From: Torreya grandis
Taxonomy: Eukaryota; Streptophyta; Pinopsida; Cupressales; Taxaceae
Assembly: GCA_037957365.1 (NCBI GenBank)
Contig: JARHVA010000592.1
Location: 1,501,501 to 1,565,500, forward strand
Direction of reading: 5' to 3'
Length of the DNA stretch: 64,000 nt
Position numbers and translations under genes: made by a program. The notes beneath the pieces are model-generated. The model was not told where the DNA came from. It was given only the letters and a program-made list of their open reading frames with translations, and did no database searches. Within the stretch, counting starts at the first letter, position 1. The number at the start of each line of letters is the position of its first letter. Positions 26,001 to 38,900 of the stretch are shown here, piece by piece.

Positions 26001-26920
26001 AATCATATAGTTTTGGTTAATTGTTTATTTTAATCTATTATCATTGACAATAGTTGTTATTGTTTTATATTATTTTTTAATAGCTTGTTGATGATCCATA
26101 GTCAATTATTAAGTGGTGTAGACCATTGTTCTTTTTTAAGATTATATAGTTTGTTTTATGTAGATGATAGGTGTTATTAGATAGTTTATGTCTGGTTTAA
26201 CAAGTTACTCTAGTTCTTAGTGATCAATTTAGTAATTGATCATTTATTTTGTTTAGTAGTTCAGTCTATAATTATTGTGTCTAATCATAGTCTATAGTTG
26301 TTTTTAGTTGACAAGTGGTTTAATAAAGTGTCATCAAGTCAATAGTGTCGAAGTTTGAGTTTATTTATTAGGTGTCATTAGTTCATCCAAATAAAGAAAT
26401 TATGTGTCGGTTGTCATCAAAATTGTCAATTTTTCTTCTTGTAATGGACGCAATATCAAGTGAACCCTACATCCAATTTGGATTGGGTATGTCTATTTGG
26501 TTGGCGGGGGGAGCGGGGGAGGGTGCAAGGGGGGATTTTGGTCACAAAAACGATATGCAACTTAACCTAGCTTGTTGAGCGAAAGTCGCAAGAGGTCGGA
26601 GGAAACAAAGGAAGGAGGCCCTTTAGCAACCTGAATTCACTGTTAACTCAGAGTCTGCATACCGCATTAGTAGAAAAATAGAGTGAGCCCAATGACTAAA
26701 GAGCTAAAGAGTCGTTAGTCATCAAAGTTGATGTATTCCGGCTACAAATGATGAAAAATGTTTGCGCCAAATTGACTAATGTCAAGAACGATGTCCAGTG
26801 GCAGTGGTTACTGTTCACACTTCTTGTGATCAGGGGGCGATGACCAAGGACAAAGGTTGTAAATGCGAGTTTAGTGAGAAGCCCAACACTCACTGAAGAC
26901 AGTGAGGAACCAGTACTCAA

Positions 26921-26954
<34 letters not shown>

Positions 26955-29900
26955 TATGTTTGCTCAATGATGATGTGTTCTAACTGAGAATAAGTTGTAG
27001 ACTAATATGTATATACCTGCTTTCATATGTGATGTGTTAGTGATGATGTGTTCTCACTGGAAGTGAAAGCGTGAAAAAATGTAGGTGTCCTTATTTACAT
27101 ATGTAGGTCATCATGAGTAGCAGAGTACATATTTGATGTGTTTGTAGAACAGATGTGCATGTAGACACAAATATGGAGGATGAACAAATGTGTGCCCCTA
27201 TTCACACTTGGATTGGTTGACGTGTTCCCTTTCCATCAGAGTATGTGTTGTAGTACATGTTTGTTCATGTGTGGTGTTCATTTACCTATGTTCATACTAA
27301 GGGGGGAATGTTGGGAATATTGAGTTTAGTACATCATAATTATAATAATATTATTTAGTATGAATTGTACAGGTTGTTTGTAACAACTCACTCAGTTTAG
27401 TGGAGTGGTTAGAGGAGAGAGATACAGACTCCTATTTTATAGAACATATTTCTATAAGATCTCCTGCAAATGAATAAATTTAATTAAGTTTTTCGAGTGT
27501 ACTCTCTAACCAAAATCATTAGTAGCAACTTAAAAAGCTGATGGACTAACTGTCCCCTCACCTCAGGAGATACTGCCCTGTGCCAGGGAGTTTTACAAAA
27601 CTATCCTAACAGAAAACTTTGGCAGCCCACAAAAAACTAGAGCTCAAAGTGAAGTTTTAAAAAAAAAAAAAAAAATTTCAAAACTAATAAGGGACGTAGA
27701 AAATGATAATTTCATGCAACCCACAATGAAAGAGCAGGTTAAGGATTTTGTCTTCTCCTTTCACAAGGACAAGGCATCAAGGCCAAATGGTTTCCCTGCT
27801 TTCTTATATCAACACTTCTATTGCCTCATTAAAGGAGATGTGCAGGCAGTCACTGAGGGATACAGAAGAAATAAACAAATGCTTTAAAAGAATGAATGCC
27901 ACTAAAAGCTTGGCTGATCCCTAAAGAGGCCCATGTAGACAAGCTTGACCAGTATAGACCGATGACATTATGCGGTATGGGTTGTAAAATTCTTTCCAAG
28001 TTAATTGCCACCAGGCTGAATCCATTATTGCCAAAATTGTTATTGGATGCCCCATTTTCTGTTGTGCCCAGAAAGAATATTGCTGACGACATTCTAGCAG
28101 TCCAAAAAATCATCCACTCCCTTATGTTTCAGAATAGATCAAGTGGGTTGATAAAACTTGACATATCAAAGGCCTTTGACCATTGCAGCCAGAGTCTGAT
28201 TGAGAAAGTTCTAACTGTATTTGGATTTAACCAATAAGTGGTGGACTGGATATGCAGTTGTGTTCTATAGAACACCCACCTACTCCATCTATCTAAACAG
28301 TATTATAGGGCTTCCTTTCACCCCTTCATGGGGACTGCCTCAAGGGGATCCCTTGAGTCCTTATATGTTCATCATTATGGGTGAAATTTTGTGTAAGCTT
28401 CTCTCAAAGATTAGAGCTAAAGGTAGTATGCATGTACTGCTTGCTACATAGTGGCGAGAACGATATTTTAGTTTCCACTTTGTGGTACTCTCTTTTTCTC
28501 AACACTCATTCTCTGGGAAATATAACAATTAAACACTCTCTCGAGTAAGTTGTAGCTGGCTTTAGGACAGGAAATGAACAAAAGCAAATTGAAATCATCT
28601 TTGTCTATGTACAATTTAAAAACATAGGGCTTTACAAAACTTGCTGATTACTGCCAGGGCATTGACAATAAAATTCCAACTTGATATACGTAGATAATAT
28701 GACACGCTGATATCAATCTCCCACTCTAGGCTAAGATCCTCTTAACTGAACTCTCTCACAAATCTACCTTTCAAACTTGTCAACAAGATCAATTGTTTTG
28801 GTCACATACAAACTTCGGATTATATTCAATTGCTACAACTGTACAACATACTCAGTTATTTCATAGGTTAATTCTCAACTAAAAAATGGAGGAAGATATG
28901 GAATTTACATTGCTGGCCTAACAATTTTTCCTCTGGTTGGTTATGCATAACGAGACTCTCACCTCTCACAGTTTGCAAAATAGTGGAGTTATCACCTCTT
29001 CATCCATTGCAAATACGCCCAAATGATTTGGGCCCACATGGTCCTATAGTTTGACAACATTGTGACTTAATACCAAGGTCTACTGCATCTTCTCTTCAAA
29101 TGGATTTAGTCAAGCACAAAAATGGTCTTTCAAATAGCTCAATCCCTGGTCCCAGGATTTGTCCTTTAGAATAAATGGAGAGAAAGAAATAACAACTTTT
29201 TGAAAATTGTGAAATGAAAGAGGTCTCCCTGGCTTGTATAATCACAACAAAATTAAGGAGTACAATTCTAGGTCACTTCTCCAAAAAGCCTTATAGATTT
29301 TACTCTGCCGCATGACTTGCATCTTGTGACCTCAAGGAAAATACCGTATCATTAGAAGTTTACATGGATGCATATTCCCAACAAACATGGGATCCGCCCC
29401 TAGAAGGTTCTTGTAAGCTCAATTTTGAGGGAGCTTCAAGAAAGAACCCGGGGTAAGCTGGGATTGGAGGTATTCTATGCAAGCACAAAGACATTCTTAT
29501 CATTTGCTATAGGGAACTCTGTTCAAAATCTAGGTGAATCTTGCAAAATGACTTCAGAACGAGAAACCGCAAGGTTTGTCGTGAGATGAGATCCTTTGAT
29601 TTCTCAGCGATTTCTTGGCAATTTCTCGGCGGGGTTGACTGTGTTAAGTCTGAAGTTTTTAAAGGATTTCCAGGTGTTTTGCTTGAGTTTCAAGGAGCTT
29701 CTGGGGATTTTCAGTAGTGCATCACTATAGTTTTCTTTCGTGTTTGCTCCCATGTTTCTGGAGATTTCTTCCTAGGTTGTCAGTTGTCACAATTTCTGGC
29801 CAACATTGGACAGTAGCCATTACCGTTTCCTAATATTTGTTCAGTCTGTTTTCTAGTTTATCACTTCAGATTTAAAATTCTTGGTGCAACATGGAAAGTA

Positions 29901-32900
29901 TGTTGTTGACTAGATTGTTACAACTTACAACTTACACCTGTAAAACCCCTTAAAAGTTATTTGTCATGTTCATGAGAAAAATATACTATTATAGCTGGAA
30001 AACCTCTACATCTAAAATCTAAAGTATTCAAATTGGAGTTGAACATAAACAAAAGTGAAATTTTGGCTCTAACACCACTATTATGATCCTAAACTGGTCA
30101 TCACTATTTAACTAACTGAAAAGAGCAGTTATAGCTCTAAAAAGAACACTAAAGTCTAAGACAAATCTGGACTTAAATTGAATTATCACAGTTATAACTT
30201 ATCGATGAAATTTAAGAGTATGCAAATATTAGACTGAAATATGTCCAGGAAAATGGAACCACGGCTGAAATTTTGAATCTGGAAATTCTTAGAAAGACTT
30301 TCCAACTTACATCTACAGCGAATAGGTAACCTAGGCTAAACATAAAATTTAAAACATCTTGTTGATAAATCAAATGCTAGAAACTGTTAACTCTTAAGTC
30401 TATATACTATGGTTTGGTAAGCGTTATTAAATTCTCATGTCATATAACTTAAATCAATAGAAAATATACGTATGGCATTCTCTAATTTCCTTTCTCATGT
30501 CATTTATGTTGGAAATTTGAGCAAGGAGACAGTTGACAGCTTTGATATCAAGATACAGAAAGCAGGTTAAGGACTGAACAGTTATCATTTCCATCTAGGG
30601 CAGCATGGAATTGTCATTGATGTCAAAGGTTAATGTCCTTGATGTCATTGAGATTGAAACTGATCATGCATTAATGCCAAAGGTTGAGTTGAGCAAACCT
30701 GTGGAGTTAATCACGTTTGTGAAGTGCTCTTACTCAGAAGAGGCAATCGGGATAAGTCAAGAAGACTTGAATTGAGCAGATTTGATTGAGGGGATTCTTT
30801 CGGAAATATTGGTAAAGACAATTTTCTCGGACAAATTGCCCACATCTAATAAGGGAATTCTTTCAGAAAAATGTTAAAGGCAATTCTTTTGGGAAAATTG
30901 ACTAAGTCATCGAACAAATTGCCCACAACAAAGTTTCCTAAGGAAATGAGTGCCACTTGGAATTTTTTCGGAGAAAGTGTCTTGGAGAATTTGTTCGGAA
31001 AAATTGTCACGAACAAAAGTTCCAAACGGATCTTTTCAGAAAATCTGAAGGGTAAGTGGACTGTTCAAAGCTTCCGAAGGGATCTTTTCAAAGTGCCGAA
31101 GGGTATGTTGACCGTTGCAAAAGTTCCGAAGGGCAAGTGGACCATTGCAAAAAGTCTAAAGGGTAAGTGGACCGTTCAAAGCTTTCGAATGGATCTTTTC
31201 AAAAATGCCAAAGGGCAAGTAGACCTTTTCAAAAAGTCCGAAGGGCAAGTGGACATTTTCAAAAAGTCTGAAGGGCAAGTAGACCATTGCAAAAAGTCCG
31301 AATGGTATCTTTTGAACGTTGCAAAGGTCATGTGGACACTCGCAGAAAAGCCGAAGGGTAGATTGCAAAAAGTCCGAAGGGTATCTTTTGAACGTTGCAA
31401 AGGGCATGTAGACACTCGCAGAAAATTCGAATGGTAGATTGCAAAAAGTTCAAAGTAATGGCTTGCAGACAAAAAGTCCGAAGAAAATATTTCCAAAGGA
31501 CATCTCCAATTAGAAGCCAATGACGATATATTTTGGAGAAATTGGAGGAAACAAACCCGGACAAAAAGTCCACGAAAATTGTCTCGAAATGCCCTTGACA
31601 AAAATCTTGCAACAAATTGTCCAAAGAGAAAGATCACTTGCAACTTTGCCGAAGATAAAGTGTGAAAGTCTTATAGGGCATTCTCAAAGGAATAAGGCAT
31701 GTTAAAGATCGAGCAAGTCTACAAGGATCAACGGTGCAAAAGCATTACAAGAATGCCGAAGAAAATGACATCACGTCAACATGCCGAAGTTTAATGCTAA
31801 ATACAAAGGATAAAGATCAAGCATATCAAGGATAATCTAAAGGAGTGGAAGCGAACCCCTGGTATAAAAAGCAACGAGATGCAAAAAGGGAAGCAAAGGA
31901 GCTCGATGGTTAATGGCAAAGCAAACTCAGATGATCCTCTGAGAGCACACGCATTTGACAAGTGTCAAAAAGTCATAAGGAAAGATCCGACAAAGAAAAA
32001 AACGTGAACTTGGCGTGACAAAAGAATTTGAAAAACCCCGCAATCAATGTCTTCCAACTGTCTGTATAGGAACAATTGGAACTGGTGATGAACTCGATAT
32101 ATCTTCACAGAGCTCGAGATATTTCAATCGAAGTGATCGAGGAAGCAACGCAGTTAAGTAGAAGTGCAGATGCCAACGATAGTAAAGGCATTTGAACGTT
32201 GTTGTTTGAAGCATGAATCGAGACATGAAGTCAGAGTCACATTGAATGCAGCGCAGAAGTGATCGAGGAAGCGACGTAGTTAAGTGCAGATGCCAAAGAC
32301 AGTAAAGAAAATTTTGAACGTTGCTGAGTGAAACATGAATCGAGACACAAAGTCAAAGTCGCATTGAATATAGATAAAAAGCTTGAACCAGTTAAGTCCA
32401 ATTGAAATGTGAACACTTTACAAAGAGACAACCCTAAGATGCATATGTCTATATATGCTATGAACAAATCATTTGAACGGTGTTGTCTTTCTACTGCCGC
32501 TGCAATAATAATTAGAGTGTTAACTCAAAATTGTCGAGAGAGGACATATGCAGACAGCGTGAAAGGGGCAAAGAAAATAAGGTGTGTCAAAGTAGAAGAT
32601 ATCCAGACACAAAGAGTTAAAGGCAGAGAAGCTGAGAAGACAGCGAAGACGCAGTTACAAACTAGATTTGTAACAGAAAAGTGTACAAGATTCATTTTGA
32701 AACTCTTCTGTATGTTGAATTTGTAGCTTCATTTGCCTTATAAGTTGGTGCCATCAGAAAAATTGAGTTGGTGCTCAGTTTGGAAGTTGATGCTTCCTTA
32801 GAGTGGGTGCTTTTGAATGTAACTAATGAGACTGTTTTTCTGTGAAGCTGGATTAGAACAGTAGCTTTTAACAGTGTTTCTCACCGTGGTTTTTCCCTTT

Positions 32901-35900
32901 GGGTTTCCACATTCAAATATGGTGTTGAGCATTTTTGTGTGTGTGTAATCTTTGTTTTGTTCTTTACTTTGCATATACTTTGAGTATCTTGTTTAAAAGT
33001 TCTAAGAACCAAGTTTTAGCTTATCCACTGATTCACCCCCCCTCAATAGATAGTGTGTTCAACAATTTAACAATGTTTTACATTTAATTTAAATTTATTT
33101 TATGAATTTATATGTTTTTTAAATTAGCAATAACGTTGCCGAGAAATATCGAGAAATTCCCGAGATCTGAGATCCAGTTCAAATTTTACCCCCCCTGAGA
33201 AATCACCGAGAACGAGATTTTGAACTATGACAGGTAATATATAGGAATTCATTCCAATAACAAAGCAAAACTGATGGCCATGTACATAGGTTTGCAACTT
33301 AGCCACATGATTAAAAAACAAAGTTCATCATATAAGGGGGTTGTAAACTTCTAATTAACATGATCTCGCAACTTTAACACGGAGACAATAATGGGGCTCT
33401 TGCCAAACCCCTCAACTGGGCCATAGAGCATATCATGCATCAAATTGTCAAGTACATGGGGGACCTTCAAGAGTTCCAACTCCAACAATATTTAACCTCC
33501 TCGCCAAGGATGCGGTCAACCACAATTCAAACTTGGACCTGATCTCTTGGCCAGATCTGTGGAGCATTACCCCAAAGGTCCCCAAAGACATGTTGCCTTT
33601 GTATACTTGCTTTATTTTAAGCAAAATAGGACTTCAACATTTTCCCCCTTTCTCTCTTTATGGTTGCTTGAGCAGGGGTAGTCTTGTCTTGAGAACCAAC
33701 TCATGATCACACTTGCTTTCGTTTAGGGTACGGGTTTGAGTACAACAAATAGGATTTGTTGGCACAACAATTTTTTAACCCCGAGTACAGTCGTCCAAAA
33801 AATAATTTAAAAACTAAAAAAACAAATATTCTAGAAAAATGTTGTTTTATATTATCTTTTTGTGTTTTTAGTAATTTTTAGGGTTTGTGAGTGAGTTTTG
33901 TTTTTGTCATTACATTAAGTCTAATTGTGAAAAAAAAACTAAAATAAATAAAATAGGCAAAAGCTATTGGATTCGTTCTCAGTTGCCCCGGGTACATTTG
34001 GGATGGCCCGGCCTTGCCCGATTCTTCAGTAGAAGAACCCGAACACGCCTGGGTCACCCCAAGTGTACTTGGGACCCCTGTTGCAAGAAACGTAATAGCC
34101 TCTCTACAGTTTGTGTTTCAACGGGTGGAAACGCGCACGCGACGACGACATTTTGAACAGTCGTTTAGCTGTTACGTAGGGTTTGAATGTCATTTCTCCT
34201 ATCGCGTATTTTGGCAACATAGAGCCGCAACGGTGAAAATTTAGGCAGTCAAAATGCATTGGTGAGAACGCAGGCAATCAATATGGAATGAAATTAACGC
34301 AGAGTTTTCAACTATATCACCGACTGTTCGTTGGCTGTCATAGTTTGAAAAGGAAGGAAAATAAATATTTTTAAAAACCATTGTGAGTGGTGTGCGATGT
34401 ACATGTCCCGTGTGGTGGGTGGGTCTGATAACTAACTGGTAAAAAAATTAATAACCCGATATGATGGGCCCTCCCATTGAAGTTTTTGGGTAAGATGGCC
34501 CCTCACCCTCTTAAAAATCAATGAAAATGAATTTATAAAATATTCACATAACATGATCATAGGTAAATGCTAGTTTTAATTTTGATAATTCTATACGCAA
34601 ATTTTTAGTATTGGATAATTTTTATTATTGTTAATTTACATAATTTTATTGTTTATTTTAATAAATAACATTTTTAAAATAGTTTTTAGTTGAATTTAAA
34701 ATGAATTTAATAACATAAAATTGTATGAGATATTTTTTTCATATTTATTATCAAAAATAAGAATTAAATATATTTATTCTTTTAAATTTATATTTAAATA
34801 TATTGCATGCATTCAATTAAAAATAATAATTTAAAATATTAAAAAATAAGATTAAATATTAAAATATTAAACATCCTAAATTTAAGATGAATTTGAAAAA
34901 AAAAAAACTTAAGTTCCAAAATGAAAATCTTTATTATATATCTCTTTACTAGTTAATTTAGATTTATTATTCTATTATATTAGGAGTGTAGAGCAAAAGA
35001 AATTAGTAAAAAAATCTTTATTAAATATAATTCTTTACTAGTTTATTTATATTTATTATTTAATCATATTAGGAGGGCAGAGCAAAAGAAATTAGTGCAA
35101 AATAGAATTAGATCAGAGAAAGACGATTATATATTCAAGACGATACTTTCAGGGATTTTTCATGTCTTCTAAAAATTTTATTTTATTTGTCAAGTTTCAT
35201 GTAGATTTTCCTCTTTTTCGTTTTTCCTCCTCGAATTATTTATTTTTGTTTAGATCAAAATTGATGCTTTCTCTTCAATCCCCACTATTCCAGAGTGGTA
35301 GAAACAAGTGACCAAATCCCCCAGAATTTAATGCAACTAAAAAAGAATTTGAGAAGAAATTATGGTAGTATGTGACGATAATTAGTGGTTTTTCAGGGGG
35401 AAACTATAGTAGTTTTAGAAGCAAGACATGGAAGTGCCCTTATTGCCTCAAAGAAAAGCAGTTCAATTGCAAGATTGAGGTACCACTTGCTTGGGATGGG
35501 AAAAAGAGAACATATATCAATTTGTAAAAGAGTCCCTAATACTAAAAGGGATGAATTAATTAGGGAGTATACATATATGGAGTCTTTGAAATCACAAGTC
35601 GCAGAGCAAGCACATCCTCTTACTCAAAATCTTTCCATTATTGAGTCTAAAATTGGGAAGATGTATGATGCTTTAGACAGGAAAAATATTGATGCAGCGA
35701 TTGGGAGACTATTTTTGGTTGTGGGATGCCTTTTAAGATTGCAAGGTCCCCTTTGTGGAAAGATGTAGTAATAATGATAAATAATGGCCCTAGAGGCTAT
35801 GCTCCTCCAAGTTACGAAAAGCTTCACACAATAATTTTGAGTGAGGAGAAGGCTCACATAGAGGCAAGATTGTAGGATGTCAGGGATAGTTGGTCACATA

Positions 35901-38900
35901 CAGAGGTTTCTATTGTTTTTGATATATGGACGGACATTGCACATGACCTCTCATAAACATTCTAGTTTCCTCTCCTAAGGGAGCATTGTTCTTGAAATTG
36001 CATGACACATAGGGCATGTGAAAGATGCAACTACTTGATGGATTTGTTTCGACAAATGATAGAGTAGGGAGGAACATAATGTAGTGCAAGTCATAACATA
36101 TAGTGCTGCAAATAATTTTTTAGCTAGAGGCATGCTTGAGGACGAGTATCCTCATATCTTTTGGACACTGTGTGCAATGCATTGCATGAACTTATTGCTC
36201 AAGGATTTACATGGTGGACTAACATGGATTAGTTAGTCAGTGGGAAATGCAAAGAAAATTTAACAATTTATAGTCAACCATTCTATGTCACAAGCAATAT
36301 ACAAGAAATATTATTCCTTGCAGCTTCTTCGGTGTGTTGATACACGATTCGCTTCACAATTCATCATGATTGAATGTATGGTGAAAATGAAGCAATTACT
36401 CAGGGAGATGGTGGTGTCAGTGGAGTGGGATAGATGGAGAAATTGTTCTAGCACTAACACCTTGCATGTGATGAGATTTTTTATCTCATTATTGGCACTA
36501 GCTCTACACTATTTTGGGGACAAGCTAATGACTTATTGACACTTTTTTGGCCCATTTTTTAGTGACTTGGAATCTTTGATAGTGATAAACCATGCAGGGG
36601 GGATGTTTTTGAGAGCCTTGACCAGATGAGGGAGAGGTTAGAGGTCATATTGAGGGAAGGCGTTCCTATGTTTGATCAAAAGACAAAGGACTTGGTTTGG
36701 GCATGTAGTGAGAGAAGGTGGAAGATGCTTCATAGTCCTCTTCATTATGTTGCATTTGCACTTAATCCTAGGTGGTTTTAGAAGAAACCATGGTTAGATG
36801 ATGAGATATCTCATGGATGGAAAGTTTATCTTAATAGATTTTACGCCACGAGAGAGCATGCTTAGATTAAGGAGGAATTCTCACAATATATTAATGCAAA
36901 GGAAAACAAATCTCATCATGATCTCGCATATGATCGTGCCAACTTAAAAATCATAACATTTTAAAAGACATATGAGACAACACCACCCATACTTCAAACG
37001 ATAGCCATTCGTGTCCTCTCTCAGGTTTTTTAAAATTTTAACCTATTTATTATCATTTAATAGTTGAATTCAATGCAAAAATTAATTTTGAAGCTATAAA
37101 TTTGGTGGTTAAATTTTATTTAAAATTTAAATTAATCTTGTATTTAATTTAAATTAATTTTGCTTCACAGGGGTTTAGTGCTTTTGCATGTGAGTGGAAT
37201 TGGAATGAGTATGCCTCCATCCATTTAGTGAAGCATAATAGGCTTGGGAAAAAAAACGCAGAGGACCTTGTTTATGTACATTCCAACCTTTCCCTTTTTT
37301 CTTGTGCTTCCCCTGCTCATAGAATGTGGGATTGCGTTGGCTTTATGCATGATAGTGATGATGAGTTGCCCGTTGAGTTGTTAGAGGATAATGCAGATGT
37401 CCTATTCTCTATCCCTAGATTCCAATCATCTAGAGACGAGTCAAGAAAATAGAAGCACCATTAATCCTTCAACTTCCAGTGTTGTAGACCTTGTGGGAAA
37501 CAAGTAGGCTATTTTGATGAAATTTGATTTTATGCAAGACATGTATTGTATACATTTTTATTTTAAACACTATTGAAATCATTAGATCATAAGTAAGAAT
37601 GAAAACATTTGAAGTATATTTTTTTTTCAAAATTATATAAACTGACTATTGTTTTTTATGCAAATTTAAAATTTTAAGCTATATTTATAGTTGAATTTTA
37701 ATGATTTTAGAACTAAAAATTATATATATGTATATATTCAAATCCGTTTCTTATGTGCAACCTCTCCTAATCCCGTTTTTCATCGTGTTTCCATTTCTGT
37801 CACGTTTCTTCGTTTCTCATTTCTTGCAACATAGCTTGGGACAAACCCACAGGGTTATCAGATTTGTACCCAAGATGCGTATTAGGTTGGGGGGCATGCC
37901 AAGTCTATATTCTAGAAAGAATAAAAAAGGAAACATAAGTATGCTGTCCATGAGAAGCTTCAATCTGAAACGTTGGTTGAGCTAGCCAAAGGAAAACAAC
38001 CCATGCTCATTAAGGATGATGCCATGGATACTCACTTTCCTTTTATTCAAGCTTTGCCAAGCCAAGTCCACACCCCCACTGACTCTCTTGCCGACAACTC
38101 TCAAGCATTCCATGTCAGTCCTAACCAAGATGCCAAATTGGGGAGGTTTGCTAACCAAATCATGATTAATAATGTGATGAGTCTCCAACCCTGCAAGCCC
38201 CCTTTATATCCCAAACACTCGCATTTCAAATTTATATCTTTGAGAGAATTAGGAAACCCCACGCCTAGAGATACTAGCAATGGGACTGTTGCCTCCCAAT
38301 GGTATCAAGACACATCTGCCCCTGATCAAGCAACCATCCCTCCGAGATCGATCTGGATTTTCATTCCTCTGGCTATGAAGGCTCTTTGGTCTTTCAGGCT
38401 CATGGTCACCCTCCGACTCAAAATTTCCAAAATCAGTTCAACCCTTTTCACCCTTAAGAGAATGATGCTCAAGGCAAAATCTCCAATGAAAAATCTGTCA
38501 AAGAAAGTGCCATTATTGCTGCATTGCATACCATTGATTAATGTTTGAAATTCCCCAATGATAACACAGGGCCATGGAATCCAACACCAGGTTATGGAGA
38601 AATCCCTTGGCTAGATGCCTGAGAGATTAGAGATGACAGATTGAATTCTGGTTCTTCAGTCACCAATTATCAGTCGAATTATCATTTCGCATCTTCATTC
38701 ACATTGATTCATGACACCATGTGAAGGAATTTGGTTTAGTTTCATGCAAATTACTCTCTTTAGGGCTACATTATTTTACTGGAGTTTGGACCGTGTTATC
38801 TTGTTTGAAGTATGTTTACATGAGTTTGGACTGTGTTATCATGTTCAAAGTATGTTTAGATGCTTACTTTTTGAGGCTTTCATGTGAAGTCTTTTGTTGC

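Larger units (their letters stand above)
24823..27524 (+). mobile_element. Short-LTR non-autonomous retrotransposon (TRIM-like)
   Basis: LTRs of about 213 and 216 bp (24823-25035, 27309-27524), both starting TGTTGGGAATATTGAGTT. The tRNA-Met primer site TGGTATCAGAGC follows the left LTR at 25036-25047, and a polypurine tract ACTAAGGGGGGAA precedes the right LTR (27296-27308). The element reads left to right. Target duplications are nearly the same (GCAGC 24818-24822, GCAAC 27525-27529). The 2.26 kb interior has no retrotransposon protein. A TA repeat lies at about 26922-26951. Confidence 0.82.
29532..33239. mobile_element. DNA-transposon-like insertion in the LINE (hAT-like, uncertain)
   Basis: About 29540-33231 splits the LINE RNase H coding sequence. 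Flanks AGGTGAAT (29532-29539) and AGGTAATA (33232-33239) look like a mutated 8-bp target duplication. Both ends carry inverted TTTCTCGGC/GCCGAGAAA-type motifs (left about 29555-29640, right about 33135-33230) and a CAAAAT near each end. Without the LTR-like element nested inside it, it would be about 1.1 kb and non-coding. Its class is inferred from the TSD length and inverted ends. Confidence 0.5.
27650..33650 (+). mobile_element. Plus-strand LINE with reverse transcriptase and RNase H, interrupted
   Basis: Decayed plant L1-type ORF2. About 27700-27850 has DFVFSFHKDKASRPNGFPAF (usual DKAPGPDGF). 27896-28237 has QYRPMTLCGMGCKILSKL and KLDISKAFD, the first catalytic aspartate block. About 28335-28361 has LPQGDPLSPYMFI. 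An RNase H domain starts at about 29395 (KLNFEGASRKNPG). It is cut by a DNA-transposon-like insertion at 29540-33231 and continues at about 33240 (IGIHSNNKAKLMAMYIGLQL) and about 33500-33560 (FNLLAKDAVNHNSNLDL). Many stops; inactive. The 5' ORF1 is missing. Confidence 0.8.

Noticed and set aside
30871..31643. Long overlapping frames on both strands (188, 155 and 98 codons)
   Set aside because: They translate a 30-bp tandem repeat; the repeated peptides follow from the period, not from selection.
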